64,000 nt of DNA from Limonium bicolor (GCA_023374045.1 CM041776.1:284283873-284347872), one strand, 5' to 3'; counted from the first letter of the stretch, positions 1 to 12,276 are shown. Program-made: numbers and translations. Notes: generated by a model from the sequence alone, not told the origin.

Positions 1-2535
1 CGGCCCCTCTCAATGGGAGGAAAGGGGGCAATCTAATCATCTCCCACACCCCAACCGAGAACATAGAAAAGAGTTTCAAGCTGCCAACAAATGCTAAGGA
101 TTGTAAGATAAATCAAGCATTGGGGTTGCTACTCAAATTAATTCGTCATCTTAGATTATGACTCAAACCGAAGTGTAGTATCAAAGGGGTGAAGTTGTGA
201 GTCATGTGGGATCATACCTAGAAGGGTTTATATCATTTCCCTCTAAGTTGAAGAATTAATAAGGACCATCCGGCCGATGAATAATTTATCTTAACAATTA
301 TAGCATAAGGCAACTATAACTCATGTTCATGTTCTTATCTAAGCGCGAGGGTCAAATAATGCTAGTCTCAAACAAATTTCCAAAACAGTATCGATGCGCA
401 AGGAGCAATCAAACATAATCAGATCGTAGGCATAAGAAATTAAATGGAATTTCCAAACCCAAAAGAGTAGTGTGGAGTTCACGGCCCACCAGCACATTTT
501 ACTTGCCAAGCCAACGTCAATCCCAGCCAGAAAGACCAGCGCAAGTTACACAGTACCTCAGCCCAAAACATGAGAACGGGGATGAATAATATATTCAAGT
601 AAGCCAATAAATAGCGAAAGATCAATGCCAGTAAAAGGTTCAAGCCCAAAACCAACTCTCTTAAAGAGACATGTGGGCCCCAATCACCAAAAGGCCAGAA
701 AAGGTGGGGACCCAAATCGATATTTTGGTCTAATTGCCCATACCCAACAACAAAAACAGCGCCAGTAAATTTTGGCCTCCAAACAAAAATCAGTCAGCCG
801 GAGGAGGAATGGTTATCTCAAGGCGACATATCAATAATCACCGAATCAATTGCAAACATCAACTGGGTAAAGATTTGATCAGCGTGACAAAAGGTTAATA
901 AAAGGCCGTGGAGTAGAGTTTCCAAATAAAACGCATCATGCGCAAAAGGCAAATTCTTGAGCAGATTATCAAGTTATGATCAGGAACAACTGACCGCTGC
1001 GATTTTCAAACCCATAGGAGTGGGTGCTAAGTCAAGGATGCCAAACCGAAATGCAAGAAGTCCAAGCTCTTCAAGCCAAGTAAATCTGATTCCGTCTGAG
1101 TTTTGGGGTGAGCAGTACCTCGGTCAAGTATATGGGCAACGACATTAGTATATGAGATAATATGTTCACTGGAATCAAAATGAGTACCGAAACATAATAG
1201 AATACGCAACAGGCAACGAGAAATCTCGCTGGAGTTAATCGATCAGCAAAACAGCCACCAAGCGCTAAGGAAATTGGAATCCCAAACCCAAAACGAAAGG
1301 TTAAAAAAAAGCCGACGGGTTAAACCGGCGTCAAAACTCGTCGATGATTGAATCCGACAATAACAGAAACAGGAACAGATTACCAGTAGCGGGAAAGGCC
1401 GGAAGAAAACCGCCATAGGTATTACGATGAGATCCCACTGTAATAATCCAGGCGAACCGAAGGTAGAATCCAAACCTCCATAAAAGGGCCAACAAGGAAA
1501 TACAAACAACACGGTCAAAACCATTAAACCGCAAATACAATTAACTGAACAACAGAAGGGGTGAAGAAGTGAATGCTTGCTAAGTCCAAAAACACCCGCG
1601 AGCTCTAAATTAGAGCGATCCCGAAGGATTTCAACTGAGTTTCAAATTGAAAATACCACTGCCGAGAGTGAAATTCCACCAAGGACCGAAAAGGGCTTTG
1701 TCACGCATCAGAGCGTTTTAGCCACCGTGACTAGGGTTGAGGTCGAGAGGAGGAGGGCGATGACTGGAATCGTGATCAGGTTAGGGTCTCTCGAAGACAA
1801 CGAAAAGAAATCAGAGAGGGGGAGCTTAACCGAGAGGAGTGTGATCATGAAGGAGATCAATTTTTGGAGAAGGGAGGTGAAGCACTTTGAATCGATCGAT
1901 CAAACAGGAAATGGAGGAGGTCGGCTGCGGTATTCTTTTTTTTTGCTCGAGGAGAGGAGACCAAGATCGAAGAAGGAGACCGCTGCCCTCTAGCGATGCC
2001 CCGTAGGGTTTTCATTCTATGTTTCATATAACAAGAGGGGTAGGGATAAGATGGTAGGGTTTGGGTGGGCTTTTTGAAGCCATGGGCTGAAAATAGAGTG
2101 GGTTTAAGGAATTGGGCTAGGCCAGACTTCAACCAATTGTGGATTGGGTTTGAAAGATGAAAATGAGTGTGTATAAATAGAAATGAAAATAAAAATACTA
2201 ATGCTAATAATAGAATAAAATAAAATATAAGAAAAAGTGGATAGATGAATAAAAATAAAATAAAATAAAATAAAATAATTAAATAGAATATAAACAAAAC
2301 AAAATAAGATAGTAAAATAAGTGAATAAACAAAAGGGGACGACCTTGAAACTGGACTGTCGATGGAAATTCATTTTCGAAGAATTGTGTTTTTTTTCAGA
2401 AATGTTTTGAAAAAGATTATAAAATGATGGTTTCGTCTTAGCACGCACGTTAATATGTTTTGAAAAAAGAAAGGCGACGACCCCTCTTATTATTTCGGAA
2501 TTTGCTTTATGGGGTGAGAATTTTTGGTGTCTACA
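1..2535 (-). mobile_element. Terminal (LTR) part of a Tat/Ogre-type Ty3/Gypsy element
   Basis: The right edge, read on the minus strand, begins TGTAGACACCAAAAATTCTC, which is the typical start of Tat/Ogre-type LTRs. Directly to its right the sequence switches to the tandem repeats found inside the LTR of chromovirus A, so this element was inserted into that LTR and continues to the left beyond the window. No primer-binding site, LTR end or protein domain could be recognised; the open frames here (for example 138 codons at 1577-1993) have no recognisable similarity. The stretch 2160-2330 is very A/T-rich with AAATA repeats. Assignment rests on the terminus and on the break in the neighbouring LTR. 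Confidence 0.6.
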
Positions 2536-5500
2536 ATATGGACGAGGGATATACAGCCCCCTGCTGTCAGATTAAAAATGTCCTGGTGGACGAGGGATAT
2601 ACAGCCCCCTGCTGTCAGATTAAAAATGTCCTGGTGGACGAGGGATATACAGCCCCCTGCTGTTAAATATAAATGCCCCTATGGGCGAGGGATATACAGC
2701 CCCCTGCTGTTAGCATTGAAGACGCGCGCACGTCGAAACCTCAAGAACCAGCTCATGGATGAAACGATATCCAGAGTCAAAAGAAGAATTTCCAAGATTG
2801 ACCTTTTCCCAAATTCCCACTAGATCACTAACTACCCAGAGCAATACCAAAACACTCAGTCCTACAGAGTGCAGAAGCGTAAACCCTAAGCAGTCAATGT
2901 CTAACGGGGTACCAAATAGAAGGAACCAATACCCAAGTGAGTTTCGCATTCAAGGCTTAGTTTGTCACACAAGCTGAGTTAGTCACATAACCATTTCTTT
3001 TTTAGAAATTCCTCTTAAAGTCAGTTAGCGTTTTCCAAAACATTCCACAAGTCAAACAGCAAAAATATCGGAGTACGAGAAATCGTACCTGGTATGTGAA
3101 GAACAATAAATAACTCGAATAAGTGATTCCCCAATAGTAACCTATAATTAAGGTGTTCCAAGTGTCGATTAGTTAAGGGACTTACAAACTAAACAACCTT
3201 CTCTTCTTACTGATTAATAGTTCCAGGTTTACCATTATCCTCTCACAAAGATTCGGGCTTGACTTGTTAACTAAATCCTTTACTAGGCCCATTTCGTTTA
3301 GTTTAGAACGATTTAAAATTTATTCCTGAGAGTGGCCCAAACTCTCTTTGAATTGTTTAAGTGGGCTTTTGGAATTCATAGACTTGGGCTTAGTAAGTTA
3401 ACCCAAGACCGTGTTACGATTATGTTGTATAATTAAACCCTTAAGTTAATAGTGACTATTTAATTACACACCGATTAAAACCTAAGGTTTAACATATATA
3501 TATATATATATATATATTCTACTTATTATAACTATCACAAGGCATATTATTTCCCTCATCTATTTTAATGTATTTACATACATATATATTTATATATATC
3601 TTTATGTATTAAGATTCATCCATAACATTTTTAGGAAATTTTATTGTATTTATTTATGTTTAACAACTTCTAGGCATAACACAACCGACATATGGTTTAA
3701 TAAATAAAATGTTTTCCTTTATTTATTTAGTAATATAAGTATCCCTGTATTAGAATTAACTAAGACATCCCCTATGTAACTTATTATATTTAAACTATCT
3801 TATTACTACAACCTTTAACTGCATTCCAAGTATGTTTCATTAAGTATTTCTTCTACTATATCTTAGGTTTCTAGCTCTTATAATATTTAGTTATTATAAG
3901 TGTTAATTTATTAGTTCCTTGCTTTACTCTAAGTTACTACCTTATTCCCTTTTTATATATGCCTAAAAATATATATATTTATTCCTTAGTTTAATTAAAA
4001 ATATTAACTCCCATATAGTATAATAAGTAAAACGTAAAAATAATTAAATTCCTTGATTTACATAAGTTTCTACTTAAATAAGTATATATACATATATGTA
4101 AATAATTTCACTTCTCTTAAAAGCTAATACCTAAACATTTATAAACTTACTGTTATAACATGTTAATTTAGTGTTCCATATTTTCCCCAGCTTAAAAAGT
4201 TTATTAACAAACCATACTTTAATTTTTGGTTACATTAAAAACCATATATTATAAGTTATTCTTATGAAAAACGCATAAACACAATTTTCAAAACCTTTTA
4301 CCATTGCCCAAAAATTCCCAAATTTAATATACAGTAACCATAACATTTTAGACATATTATAAAATTTTTATTTCATAAAAATCTCTTTTTAATTTAGCCA
4401 AATAATTCCAGAAAACCCGTAACTTGCAAAAATCATAGCTTATATTTAAAAACTCCAAAACCATTATAATTTACATCAAAATAAACTAGATTTAATAAGG
4501 AATCTATGGTTAAAATTTCAAGTCAAAATACATTCGGGAAGGTATTTAAATTAATTCAACAATTAGGGTTATTTACTGGAATTTATAAAAACCTAATCTA
4601 AAACGTTTTAATCTCGGCCGTCCGTTTCTTTTAACTACGATCGGACGGCCCTAAACTTCCGAGTTCATCAGCAAACCCAGAACCCAACCCGAGTACTAAT
4701 TCACGTTTTTCTCACAATCTACAGGACGAAATCGAGTGATTCTTGTTTCTATGGTTTCGAAATTAAATTACGGTTCTAATGACACCGATTTCCCCAGTTA
4801 TGATGCAGTATTCAATGGTTTACGAATTCGATTTCGAGGTTAGGGTTCTTAAGAGTTTTCGAATTCGATTCTCCCAAATTCACTCAATCTAAAGCGTAAT
4901 TGATGCAATTGAATCGTGGTTTTGACCGATAATGTAACATAGTTTAGCAAGGTTGAAGGAATTTGAAGAAAACTTACCAGAGTTGTGCGAATTGAGTGAA
5001 TTTGAATTCGAAAATCTGGAAAAGTTCGAACTTTCGAGCAGTTCACGAGGCCGACTTTGAGGATCTATAACTTGCAGCACAGATCGAGTTAGGCTATGTG
5101 TAAGGGCTTAATCGAAAGAGTAAACTTACCTCTACATATTGATAACAAGAACTAATCCTAACTTGCAACACACAGAAAGAAATCGAAGCTAGAAGTTGCG
5201 AGTTTACCTTGCGTTTTCTGGAAAGAAACTGTGATTTTATGTGGTGGCAAAACCGAAACTTTAGACACCTTGTTCTTCCAAACGGTTGGGAATTGGCTTA
5301 GGTCATCAACATGAAAGTTTTAGAGGGATTAGAGCTCTTCAAAACGAGCTAAAGAACATGAAATTTGGCTGAGAAACGAAGAAGTTATGGCTAGACGAAG
5401 TTACCTGATTCGAAGGAAAAACTGGAAACTGCAGTTACGGTTTTGCAGGGTGGCTACTTTGATTCGGTTTTCCGGTTGATTTAGGACGAGTTAGGGTTAG

Positions 5501-6189
5501 TGTGAGTTATGGTTGTTTAGAGGAAGTGTAGGAGAAGGCAACAAAGAAGACGACACTCAAAAATTCCATAAGATGAGAAAGTTATGAAGGTCACAAGATA
5601 GGGCAAAACCTGATTTCTGTTACCCAGATTATAGGAGATAAAATTCGTCTAAGTGCTGGGGCGCGAATCCCGAGGCGCGCGCTGACTCAGCAGACGTGCC
5701 ACGTCAGCCCTTTTTCAAATTTTGGCTCTAAACTTCATTTGATCATAACTTTGGCTAGGATGATCCGTTTTTGATGTTCTTTTTATCGATCTTCATGGTT
5801 TTCCATAACCTATTTATTGGTATAGGTTTCATGGCCTGGTTTGACCATTCTCAAAAAGTCAACCCTAGCAAGGCTTTAAAGGCTTTAGGGTTTCTAGAAT
5901 TTCATATTGACTTTTATGTTTCAAAAAAATGTTCCAACACTTCCTAAAAGCTTTATAATATAGTTGGAGTGTTTAGAAATTTTTCCAAGATTTATTGACT
6001 TATAAATCTTATTATTAAATTCATAATACTATATAATAATATATAATAATTAGGGTTAAATAGGAGAAAACCCCTAAATAAATTTCACAATTCCATATAA
6101 TAATTTAATGTTCATAATTCCATATAATTATTTAATATTTAATAAAAGAAATCCCCTAAATTAATTTAAATTAATTTAGGGGTATTTCA
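2536..6189 (-). repeat. 3' LTR of chromovirus A, truncated by insertion
   Basis: This segment is nearly identical over its length to 13195-16824, with scattered substitutions and small indels (for example in AT runs near 3490 and 6030). It ends at GGGGTATTTCA, next to the polypurine tract. The part equivalent to 12541-13195 is missing because the Tat/Ogre-type element has inserted here. Open frames within it are not conserved proteins. Confidence 0.9.
2538..2712. repeat. 48-bp tandem repeat in the A LTR (3' copy)
   Basis: About four head-to-tail units of roughly 48 bp, each with GGACGAGGGATATACAGCCC or a close variant followed by a short AT-rich spacer. The same array lies in the other LTR at 13197-13373. 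The open frame running through it is a by-product of the repeat. Confidence 0.9.
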
Positions 6190-6206
6190 GTATATCCCCC
6201 TTAAAA
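6190..6206 (-). promoter_or_regulatory. Polypurine tract of chromovirus A
   Basis: On the minus strand the purine run CTTTTAAGGGGGATATAC lies directly before the 3' LTR start (TGAAATACC), the expected place for plus-strand cDNA priming. A second copy of the same tract occurs at about 6526-6545. Confidence 0.8.
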
Positions 6207-6525
6207 GAAACTTCGCCTCGAAGTTTAACAATCAACTAATAGGCACTCACACCGCTTCGGGTGTGCTGAGACAATAATAACAATAATAATTCCAATGAAA
6301 TTCCACACCAATCCAATCCTTTATTTCCATTTCAACATTCCACTCGGGAGTACCGAAATCAAATCAAACTGAATCAAAATATAAACTGAAACAAAACACA
6401 AACGTGACAAACTACCGTGCCATAATGTAAAACTACGTACATACCCACACCTTTCACACTACTAATATTGTTCTCCCTCTACTAACAAGGCATAATCCGG
6501 ATGAGATAACGAAGGAGGAGTATGC

Positions 6526-6545
6526 CAGTATATCCCCCTTAAAAG
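6526..6545 (-). repeat. Second copy of the polypurine tract
   Basis: The tract next to the LTR (GTATATCCCCCTTAAAAG on the plus strand) recurs here, about 340 bp further inside the element, just after the chromodomain stop region. The intervening stretch 6207-6525 contains no gene and would be 3' untranslated sequence. Confidence 0.7.
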
Positions 6546-6602
6546 AGACAAAGTACGCCCTCGTACCGCCCTTAACGTGAATCACACCAGGATAGCAGAA
6601 TA

Positions 6603-7870
6603 TCAAGTAAACAGACGTGGGTACTTTACTCTCATGGAGTCCTCAGTCTCCCAAGTCGCTTCCTCAACCCCATGATGCTCCCAAAGAACTTTCACCAATT
6701 TGACTGATCTGCCTCTCGTTTCTCGGACCTTCGTGTCCAAGATCCGAATAGGAGTCTCCTCATACCTCAGTGTAGGCTCAATCTCCAGTCTCTCCGGCTG
6801 TAGTACGTGAGAAGGGTCAGGCATATACTTCTTCAAATGAGATACATGAAACACATCGTGTACCTTCCCCAACTCCGCTGGTAGCTCGAGTCTGTAAGCA
6901 ACTGGGCCCACTCACTCCGTAATCCTGTACGGGCCGACATACTTAGGGCTTAGCTTCCCCTCATCCCAAATCTGAAGATGCCTCTCATCGGAGAAACTCG
7001 TAAGAAGACCATGTCTCCCAACTGAAACTCGAGCTCTCTGGTGCGCTGATCCCCGTAAGATTTCTGTCTGGACTGCGCTGCCCTCATGTGCTGCTGAATA
7101 ACCCTGACGTCATCCTGCAGTGTCTGAATATACTCGGGCCCAATCAAGACTGCCTCAGCAGGGTCACTCCATGATAAGGGAGTCCGGCACGGCCTGCCAT
7201 ATAGAGCCTAGAATGGTGCCATGCCGATAGACGCATGGTAAGAGTTATTGTAGGAGAACTCTACCAGGTGTAGACGCTCTACCCAACTCCCCTGATAGTC
7301 TAGAGCGACTGCTCGCAACATATCCTCCAATGTCTAAATAGTCCTCTCAGTCTGCCCATCAGTCTGCGGGTGAAAAGCTGTGCTAAGTCGTAGCTGAGTC
7401 CCAAATGCCTCCTGCACCTGACGCCAAAATCTACTGAGGAAACGAGTGTCACGATCAGAGACGATTGTCTTCAGTACCCCATGGTACCGGATATGCTCTG
7501 TGGTGAACACCTCAGCTAGTTTGGGCACCTTCCACGTGTCCTTGATAGGTATGAACCTAGCTGTCTTGGTCAACCTATCGACTATAACCCATATGGCGTT
7601 CAGTCCACCTCTAGCTGGAGGGAGACCGACCACAAAATCCATGCTGATGTCGTCAAACTTCCAGCACGGTACTGGTAGTGACTGAATCTGGCCTCCTGGT
7701 CGACGATGCTCAAACTTCACCTTCTGACAAGTGAGGCACCGAGAGACAAAATCAGCTACATCCCTCTTCATCCCGCTCCACCAGAATAATGGCTTCAAGT
7801 CCTTGTACATCTTGATGGCTCCAGGGTGTACTGATAATGTCGAGGAATGAGCCTCTGAAAGAATCCTGGT
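6603..7870 (-). pseudogene. Integrase and chromodomain of chromovirus A (broken)
   Basis: Reads right to left. The integrase zinc-binding part contains RCLTCQKVKFEH. The catalytic core follows with Asp in ISMDFVVGLP, Asp in VSDRDTRF and Glu in QTDGQTERTI, so the D,D,E triad is visible. The C-terminal part has the GPVAYRLELPAELGKVHDVF module (6840-6911) followed by a chromodomain-like tail around VKVLWEHHGVEEATWETED, typical of Tekay/Del chromoviruses, ending at 6603. The reading frame is interrupted after QTERTI (7334) and again between 6911 and 6950 and at 7148, so no complete integrase could be made from this copy. The chromodomain would normally direct integration by reading histone marks; that role is family knowledge. 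Confidence 0.9.
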
Positions 7871-7939
7871 CTGAAGTTCCGTCGCATCCTGAGGAACGCA
7901 GAGTCTGCCTCTGACTTGGAGGTGTCCCTCGCTGTCCAG

Positions 7940-9350
7940 CTCGTAGTCTACTTCAAACCGTCAGTCAACCCGTCTGCTAACTTTTGTCTGATGCCCTGTA
8001 GATAAACGTCACTGTCCTGGGCTGCATACACCTCCTCAGCTATCGTGGTCGTCTCTATCAAGGCAAGAAGTGAATAAGCTCTTCTGCTCAGAGCATCTGC
8101 CACAACATTTCCTTTCCCTTCTGTGTACTGGAGGTTGATGTCATAATCAGCCAGTAGCTCAACCCATCTTCGCTGTCTCAATTCAGCTCCTTCTGGTCCA
8201 GATGTACTTCAGACTCTTATGGTCTGTCATAATCCGACTGTGGCTCCATACAAGTAATGTCGCCAGATCTTCAAGGCGAAGACTATGGCGAGGAGCTCAA
8301 GGTCGTGTGTGGGGTAATTCTTTCGTGCTTCTTCAGCTGTCTAGAAGCATACGCTACTACTCGGCCATGCTGCATCAGTACCCACCAATCCCTCTGCCTG
8401 AAGCATCGCAATATACCTCGTACCCCTCGTTCCCCTCTGGGATAATCAATACTGGAGCTGTGGTCAAGGCGTCCTTCAGCGCTGGAAGGAGACCTCACAA
8501 GCCTCTGTCCACAAACGGGCTGTCCTTCTTCATCAAGGAGGTCAAGGGCTTGGCTAGCCTGGAGAAGTCCTTCACAAAGCGTCTATAGTAGCCAGCCAAC
8601 CCAAGGAAACTCCTAACCTCTGTCAAGTGCGAGGTCTATGCCAGCTCTTCACTGCCTCAATCTTAGCTGGGTCTACTGAAACTCCCTCAGCTGAGATCAC
8701 GTGTCCAAGAAATGACACCTTGTCCAGCCAGAATTCACACTTGCTGAATTTGGCATACAATTGTTTCTCCCTCAGTGTCCAAGACTGTCCTCAAATGCTG
8801 CTCATGTTCCTCTTTGCTCTTGGAGAAGACTAGAATGTCGTCTATGAATACGACTACCGACTTATCTAGCTGGGCTTGGAAGACTCTCTGCATCAAATCC
8901 ATAAATCTCGCCGGTGCATTGGTCAGTCCAAACGGCATCACTGTGAACTCATAGTGGCCGTATCTGGTCCGGAAGGCTGTCTTCTCTATGTCTGGCTCAG
9001 CTACAGCTATCTGGTGATATCCGGAACGCAGATCAATCTTAGAGAACACCTTTGCTCCCCTCAGCTGGTCGAACAAGTCATCGATCCTGGGCAGTGGGTA
9101 CTTGTTTTTGATCGTGACATTGTTCAGCTCTCTGTAGTCTATACACAGTCTCATGCTTCCGTCCTTCTTCTTGACAAACAGCACAGGAGCGCCCCAAGGT
9201 GAGACACTGGGTCTGATGAAGCCCTTATCTAGTCGCTCCTGCAACTGCTTCTTCAACTCGACCATCTCTGCAGGGCCCATCCGGTAGGGAGCCTTAGCAA
9301 TCGGTCCCGTGCCAGGTACGAGGTCGATGTTGAATTCAACCTCTCTCAGC
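7940..9350 (-). pseudogene. Reverse transcriptase and RNase H of chromovirus A (broken)
   Basis: The RT part (8735-9300) is well preserved: [30 protein letters not shown], the first catalytic Asp in [12 protein letters not shown] and the FIDD box in [11 protein letters not shown]. The frame then breaks near 8760. RNase H is recognisable at 8283-8498 ([19 protein letters not shown]) and 7948-8181 ([16 protein letters not shown] and [12 protein letters not shown]), with frameshifts between. Compared with element C the order and spacing are identical, so these are lesions in a once complete polyprotein. Confidence 0.92.
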
Positions 9351-9479
9351 GGTGGTAGTCCAGGTAGCTCCTCTGGAAAAACATCAGGGTACTCCGACAC
9401 AATGGGAACGTCGCTCTTGAACTTCGGATCCGTCCTCAGATCCTGGGCATAACAGTAGTAGGCGGTAGCGCCCTTGGAC

Positions 9480-9866
9480 ACTTCCTTCATCAGGGATAAG
9501 CCGATACAACCTTCACAGTCGGCTTTGGGTTGCATTCGGTATGATACTGTGATCCCTGTGGCTGACTTCAAGAGGAGACGATGCTCTGCACAGTGTAGTC
9601 TCCTGTACCGCTGTAGCGTGTCCATGCCCACAATTATGTCGAATCCCATGCCAGGAAGACAATGGCATCAAGAAGAAGTCTGCTCCCTTGATGTGCATGC
9701 TCAATTCTTGCACTTACTACACTTGATCTCTCTTGGAGGCACAAACTGAGCAATCATGGATATCCTCTGTGGGCATTGATCTTAGCATGAACGCTTGGAT
9801 ATGAAGGAGTGGGAGGCACCAGAATCAAACAGGATGTGGCCTCCACTCCATTAACTAGGAACGTGC
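9480..9866 (-). pseudogene. Aspartic protease region of chromovirus A (broken)
   Basis: Just downstream of a predicted intron the sequence resumes with GTFLVNGVEA, homologous to GTFPVNGVDASILFDSGAS in element C. The DSGA catalytic box is present only after a frame change near 9820. The rest ([13 protein letters not shown] and [12 protein letters not shown], up to 9649) matches the stretch that follows the protease in C. The retroviral-type protease would cleave Gag and Pol; this copy is disabled. Confidence 0.8.
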
Positions 9867-9933
9867 CTGTTATAGGATAAAGTTTTAAGATTCTGGGTAA
9901 CTTCCAAGTAGTTACTCAGGTTAATGTTTATAC
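9867..9933 (-). other. Predicted 67-nt intron before the protease of A
   Basis: On the minus strand the donor is ACAG|GTATAAAC and the acceptor is TATAACAG|GC. Removing the segment joins VIT to GTFLVNG, as in the continuous sequence of element C (ILT-GTFPVNG). Element B has an insertion at exactly the same place and phase with donor ACAG|GTATAAAT (17455-17535). Splicing itself has not been observed. Confidence 0.72.
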
Positions 9934-10006
9934 CTGTGATGACCATTCCATTGCTCTTGCTTGAGCCTGGTCAACACATTCAACCTGATCCCTGAGTTTC
10001 CAACCC
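9934..10006 (-). other. Predicted 73-nt mini-exon upstream of protease, element A
   Basis: A short segment bounded by TTTAG|GGG at its start and ACAG|GT at its end (minus strand). Equivalent segments are 17377-17454 in element B and the start of the protease frame in C (from 54592), each also preceded by TAG|G. It would encode the short linker before the protease. One small indel disturbs the frame in A. Confidence 0.5.
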
Positions 10007-10099
10007 CTAAATGAAGCAATAAAATTCTTAGAATTTCCATTCTTATTGAAAGCTTCATGAGCAACTTAATTTACAATGCTGAAACTGTAAAGTACAAGG

Positions 10100-10797
10100 C
10101 TAGTCTGTCTAAAGGTTAGGTTAGACGGCCGGTTTCATAGGGGTCTGGTTAATAATGGGTGTGGGGGCTGTGTTGGGCTTGATTCTCTTCACCCCATGGT
10201 AGATGAGTCTAGCTGCCCCACCAAAGATCAGTACATCACCGACTTCAGGAGGATCTTGGTAGCAAGGTCCATCTCCTTGTCACCAAATAGGAACTCCGCG
10301 TCGTCTCCAAGTGATATGGACAACTGGAACTCCTCTAGTGACGGATCTAGGGATTCGTCCTTATCTTGTGCACCCTAGCTTACCTCTTTCCATAATTGAT
10401 GATGCACACGTCGGAGGTTAGGTCTGGGACGGGCTCATCCTCCAATTCTTGGCTGCCTTAACTGCAGCTCTAATGATGGTCTGCAGTTCCTCCGGGATTG
10501 GTGGCACCTCCACCTCTTCATAGCTCTTGGTGGTGTGGTTCCACTTCTTACCTAGGCACATGATCTTCACCTTCATGGTTGAACCATTCTTGAAGGTAGG
10601 GGTATAAAAATTTCCTTCCTTCACACCTAACTCCCTGATCTTGAGGATCAATGCATACTGGACTGCTGGGGTCAGGTACTCTCGTAGTAAGATCATCCCG
10701 GGTCTCAAGACCTCACACTTCTCTGGTGGGTGTGGTTTGGCTTCAAAAGGGATGTTGGGTGTGGTATATGGCAAAATAGGAAAGCAAATATCGAAAG
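10100..10797 (-). pseudogene. AlkB-like 2OG-Fe(II) dioxygenase domain of chromovirus A (decayed)
   Basis: The N-terminal half is open (10418-10797) and shows the ALKBH1-type signature: RPGMILLREYLTPAVQYAL, FYTPTFKNGSTMKVKIMCLG, KKWNHTTKSYEE and PPIPEEL. The C-terminal half continues over three or more frameshifts: a CIINYYG-like strand, the HxD iron-binding site damaged by a one-base loss, then SLGDDAEFLFGD, GDVLIFGGAARLIYHGVKRI with the distal histidine, and RLNLTFRQ followed by TAG. The domain lies between the Gag zinc knuckles and the protease, as in elements B and C. A predicted splice acceptor TTGTTGTTCAG precedes it at 10798. Family role: oxidative removal of methyl groups from nucleic acids. 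This copy cannot be active as read. Confidence 0.88.
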
Positions 10798-10943
10798 CTG
10801 AACAACAATTGCCATTAAATAAATAAGTCAAGGTTCACAACTGGAAATGAAAGGTTCGAAACGAAACAAAATGAAGGGTTTATAGTTCATCCCTTTTACA
10901 TTGACAAGAAAAACTAGCAACTGAATGTAAAGAAAGTAAGGGT

Positions 10944-12276
10944 CTAAGCCTCTTCATGAGGAAAATAGTCCTCACCAGGTGAACTCGGGTCATCACTCGC
11001 TGCCTCGACGCGGTCCACCATGTTAAGGACCGGTGCCTTGCCCGGCCTCTGGGGGTAGTTCTGTCCCGGCCTCTGTGGATGGCTCTGGGCGGGGCGGCTG
11101 GTAGATGGTCCAGCACCTCCTGTGCCACCTCGACCTCCTCCAGTAGTAGTAGCAGTTGGGGCTCTAGCAGTGGTCCCGGTGGTGGGCTTGTAGTTCCAAG
11201 AATCCGGGTTCTTGTGGCATTCGAAACCCCTATGCCCTTTCTTACCACAGTAGTTGCATTCCACCAGATTTCCTTTACAATCCTTGCCCGGGTGGTCCTT
11301 CTTGCACCACTTGCAGAAGTATCTTCTTACCGGTCTGTTTCCTGTTTCAGTGCAAGGTTAGTGACGTGATAGCATAAATGTAACCATATTATAGATTCTA
11401 ACTTTTCTCACCCCCTGGGTGGTTCGTAGCGGAGGGGCTTAACATTAGCATTAGAAGGGACGATGGCCTTCTCGTTCCCTCCCTTGAAAAATTTTCCCCT
11501 CCTTTCCTGAGTCTGAGGGGGTCCTCTTCCATTTTCTCCTCCATGGTCATTCCTCCTCTTGCCTAGCACAGAATCCTGATAGGCAATGGTGGTCTCGCAA
11601 TTGTTCACATCATCAGCTAGTTTCTGTCGTTACAAGATGTGTTAGTGGGGAAATCTTTGCGCACCAGAAATTCTAACTCATATTCCATACCTGTAGAACC
11701 GGTATGGAATTTGTCCACCAGATATCTTGGAGCATAAGCTCCCTCTCCAATGACAGCAAGTAACTCCATAAATTTATTGTAGTACTCAGCAACAGAGGAA
11801 TTCCCTTGCTTCAGCTGCTCGAACTCACTCCTCATCCTCTTGTGTAGATAGGATGGATAAATTTTAGCTCTCAGAGCCACTAGAAATGCCTGGAAGTCAA
11901 AGTTCGCCTGGGCCGTCAGCTCGGCTCTAGCAGTCTGCCACCATCGATGCGCGGGTCCCTGAAGAAAGTAGGCCGCTATGTCCACTTGGCGATTCACTGG
12001 AACATGCAGAGAGGTGAAGGCCTTCTACCTCTCGTCTATGTATTTCTCTAAAGTCTTCGGTTCTGGTTGGCCTTCATAGATGGGAGGACGAAGGTCATTA
12101 ACCGCCTTCAGCCAGTTGAACTCCTGGGGACCATTAGGTGGTGGCGGTGGTGGCTGTGGGATCTGAGCCTGCTGCTGGGCCAATGCAGCTGTCACAATCT
12201 GCGCTATGACCTCCGGGATGACAGCGTCGGGTCCATAGCCTCCTGAGGGACCAGCTCTTCCTCCTCTTCGAGACAT
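10944..12276 (-). pseudogene. Gag of chromovirus A with two zinc knuckles
   Basis: Starts at ATG 12276 with a Gly/Arg-rich head and a proline run, then FNWLKAVNDLRPPIYEG, the retrotransposon Gag core (AAYFLQGPAHRWWQTAR, LRAKIYPSYLHKRMRSEFEQLKQG) and, after a predicted intron, two zinc knuckles CKWCKKDHPGKDC and CNYCGKKGHRGFEC. It ends at TAG 10944-10946. Small frameshifts occur near 12000-12025 and 11610-11640. Gag forms the particle and binds RNA. The domain order and the intron position match element C, although the protein sequences have diverged considerably. Confidence 0.87.
11335..11411 (-). other. Predicted 77-nt intron in Gag of A, before the zinc knuckles
   Basis: On the minus strand, donor GGGG|GTGAGAAAAG and acceptor GAAACAG|ACC. 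Its removal joins PPRG to PVRRYFCKWC, bringing the zinc knuckles into the Gag frame; unspliced, Gag stops at the TGA inside the donor. Element C has an 80-nt intron at the equivalent place (53098-53177). This is predicted from borders and reading frames only. Confidence 0.7.

Noticed and set aside
1577..1993. 138-codon plus-strand frame
   Set aside because: Highly charged, no recognisable domain, and within a probable Tat/Ogre-type LTR; no supporting signal.
2460..2823. Repetitive open frames through GGACGAGGGATATACAGCCC units
   Set aside because: They arise from the 48-bp tandem repeat within an LTR, occur in overlapping frames and match no protein.
8202..9749. Plus-strand frames opposite the polymerase of element A
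   Set aside because: They are antisense shadows of the RT, RNase H and protease reading frames.
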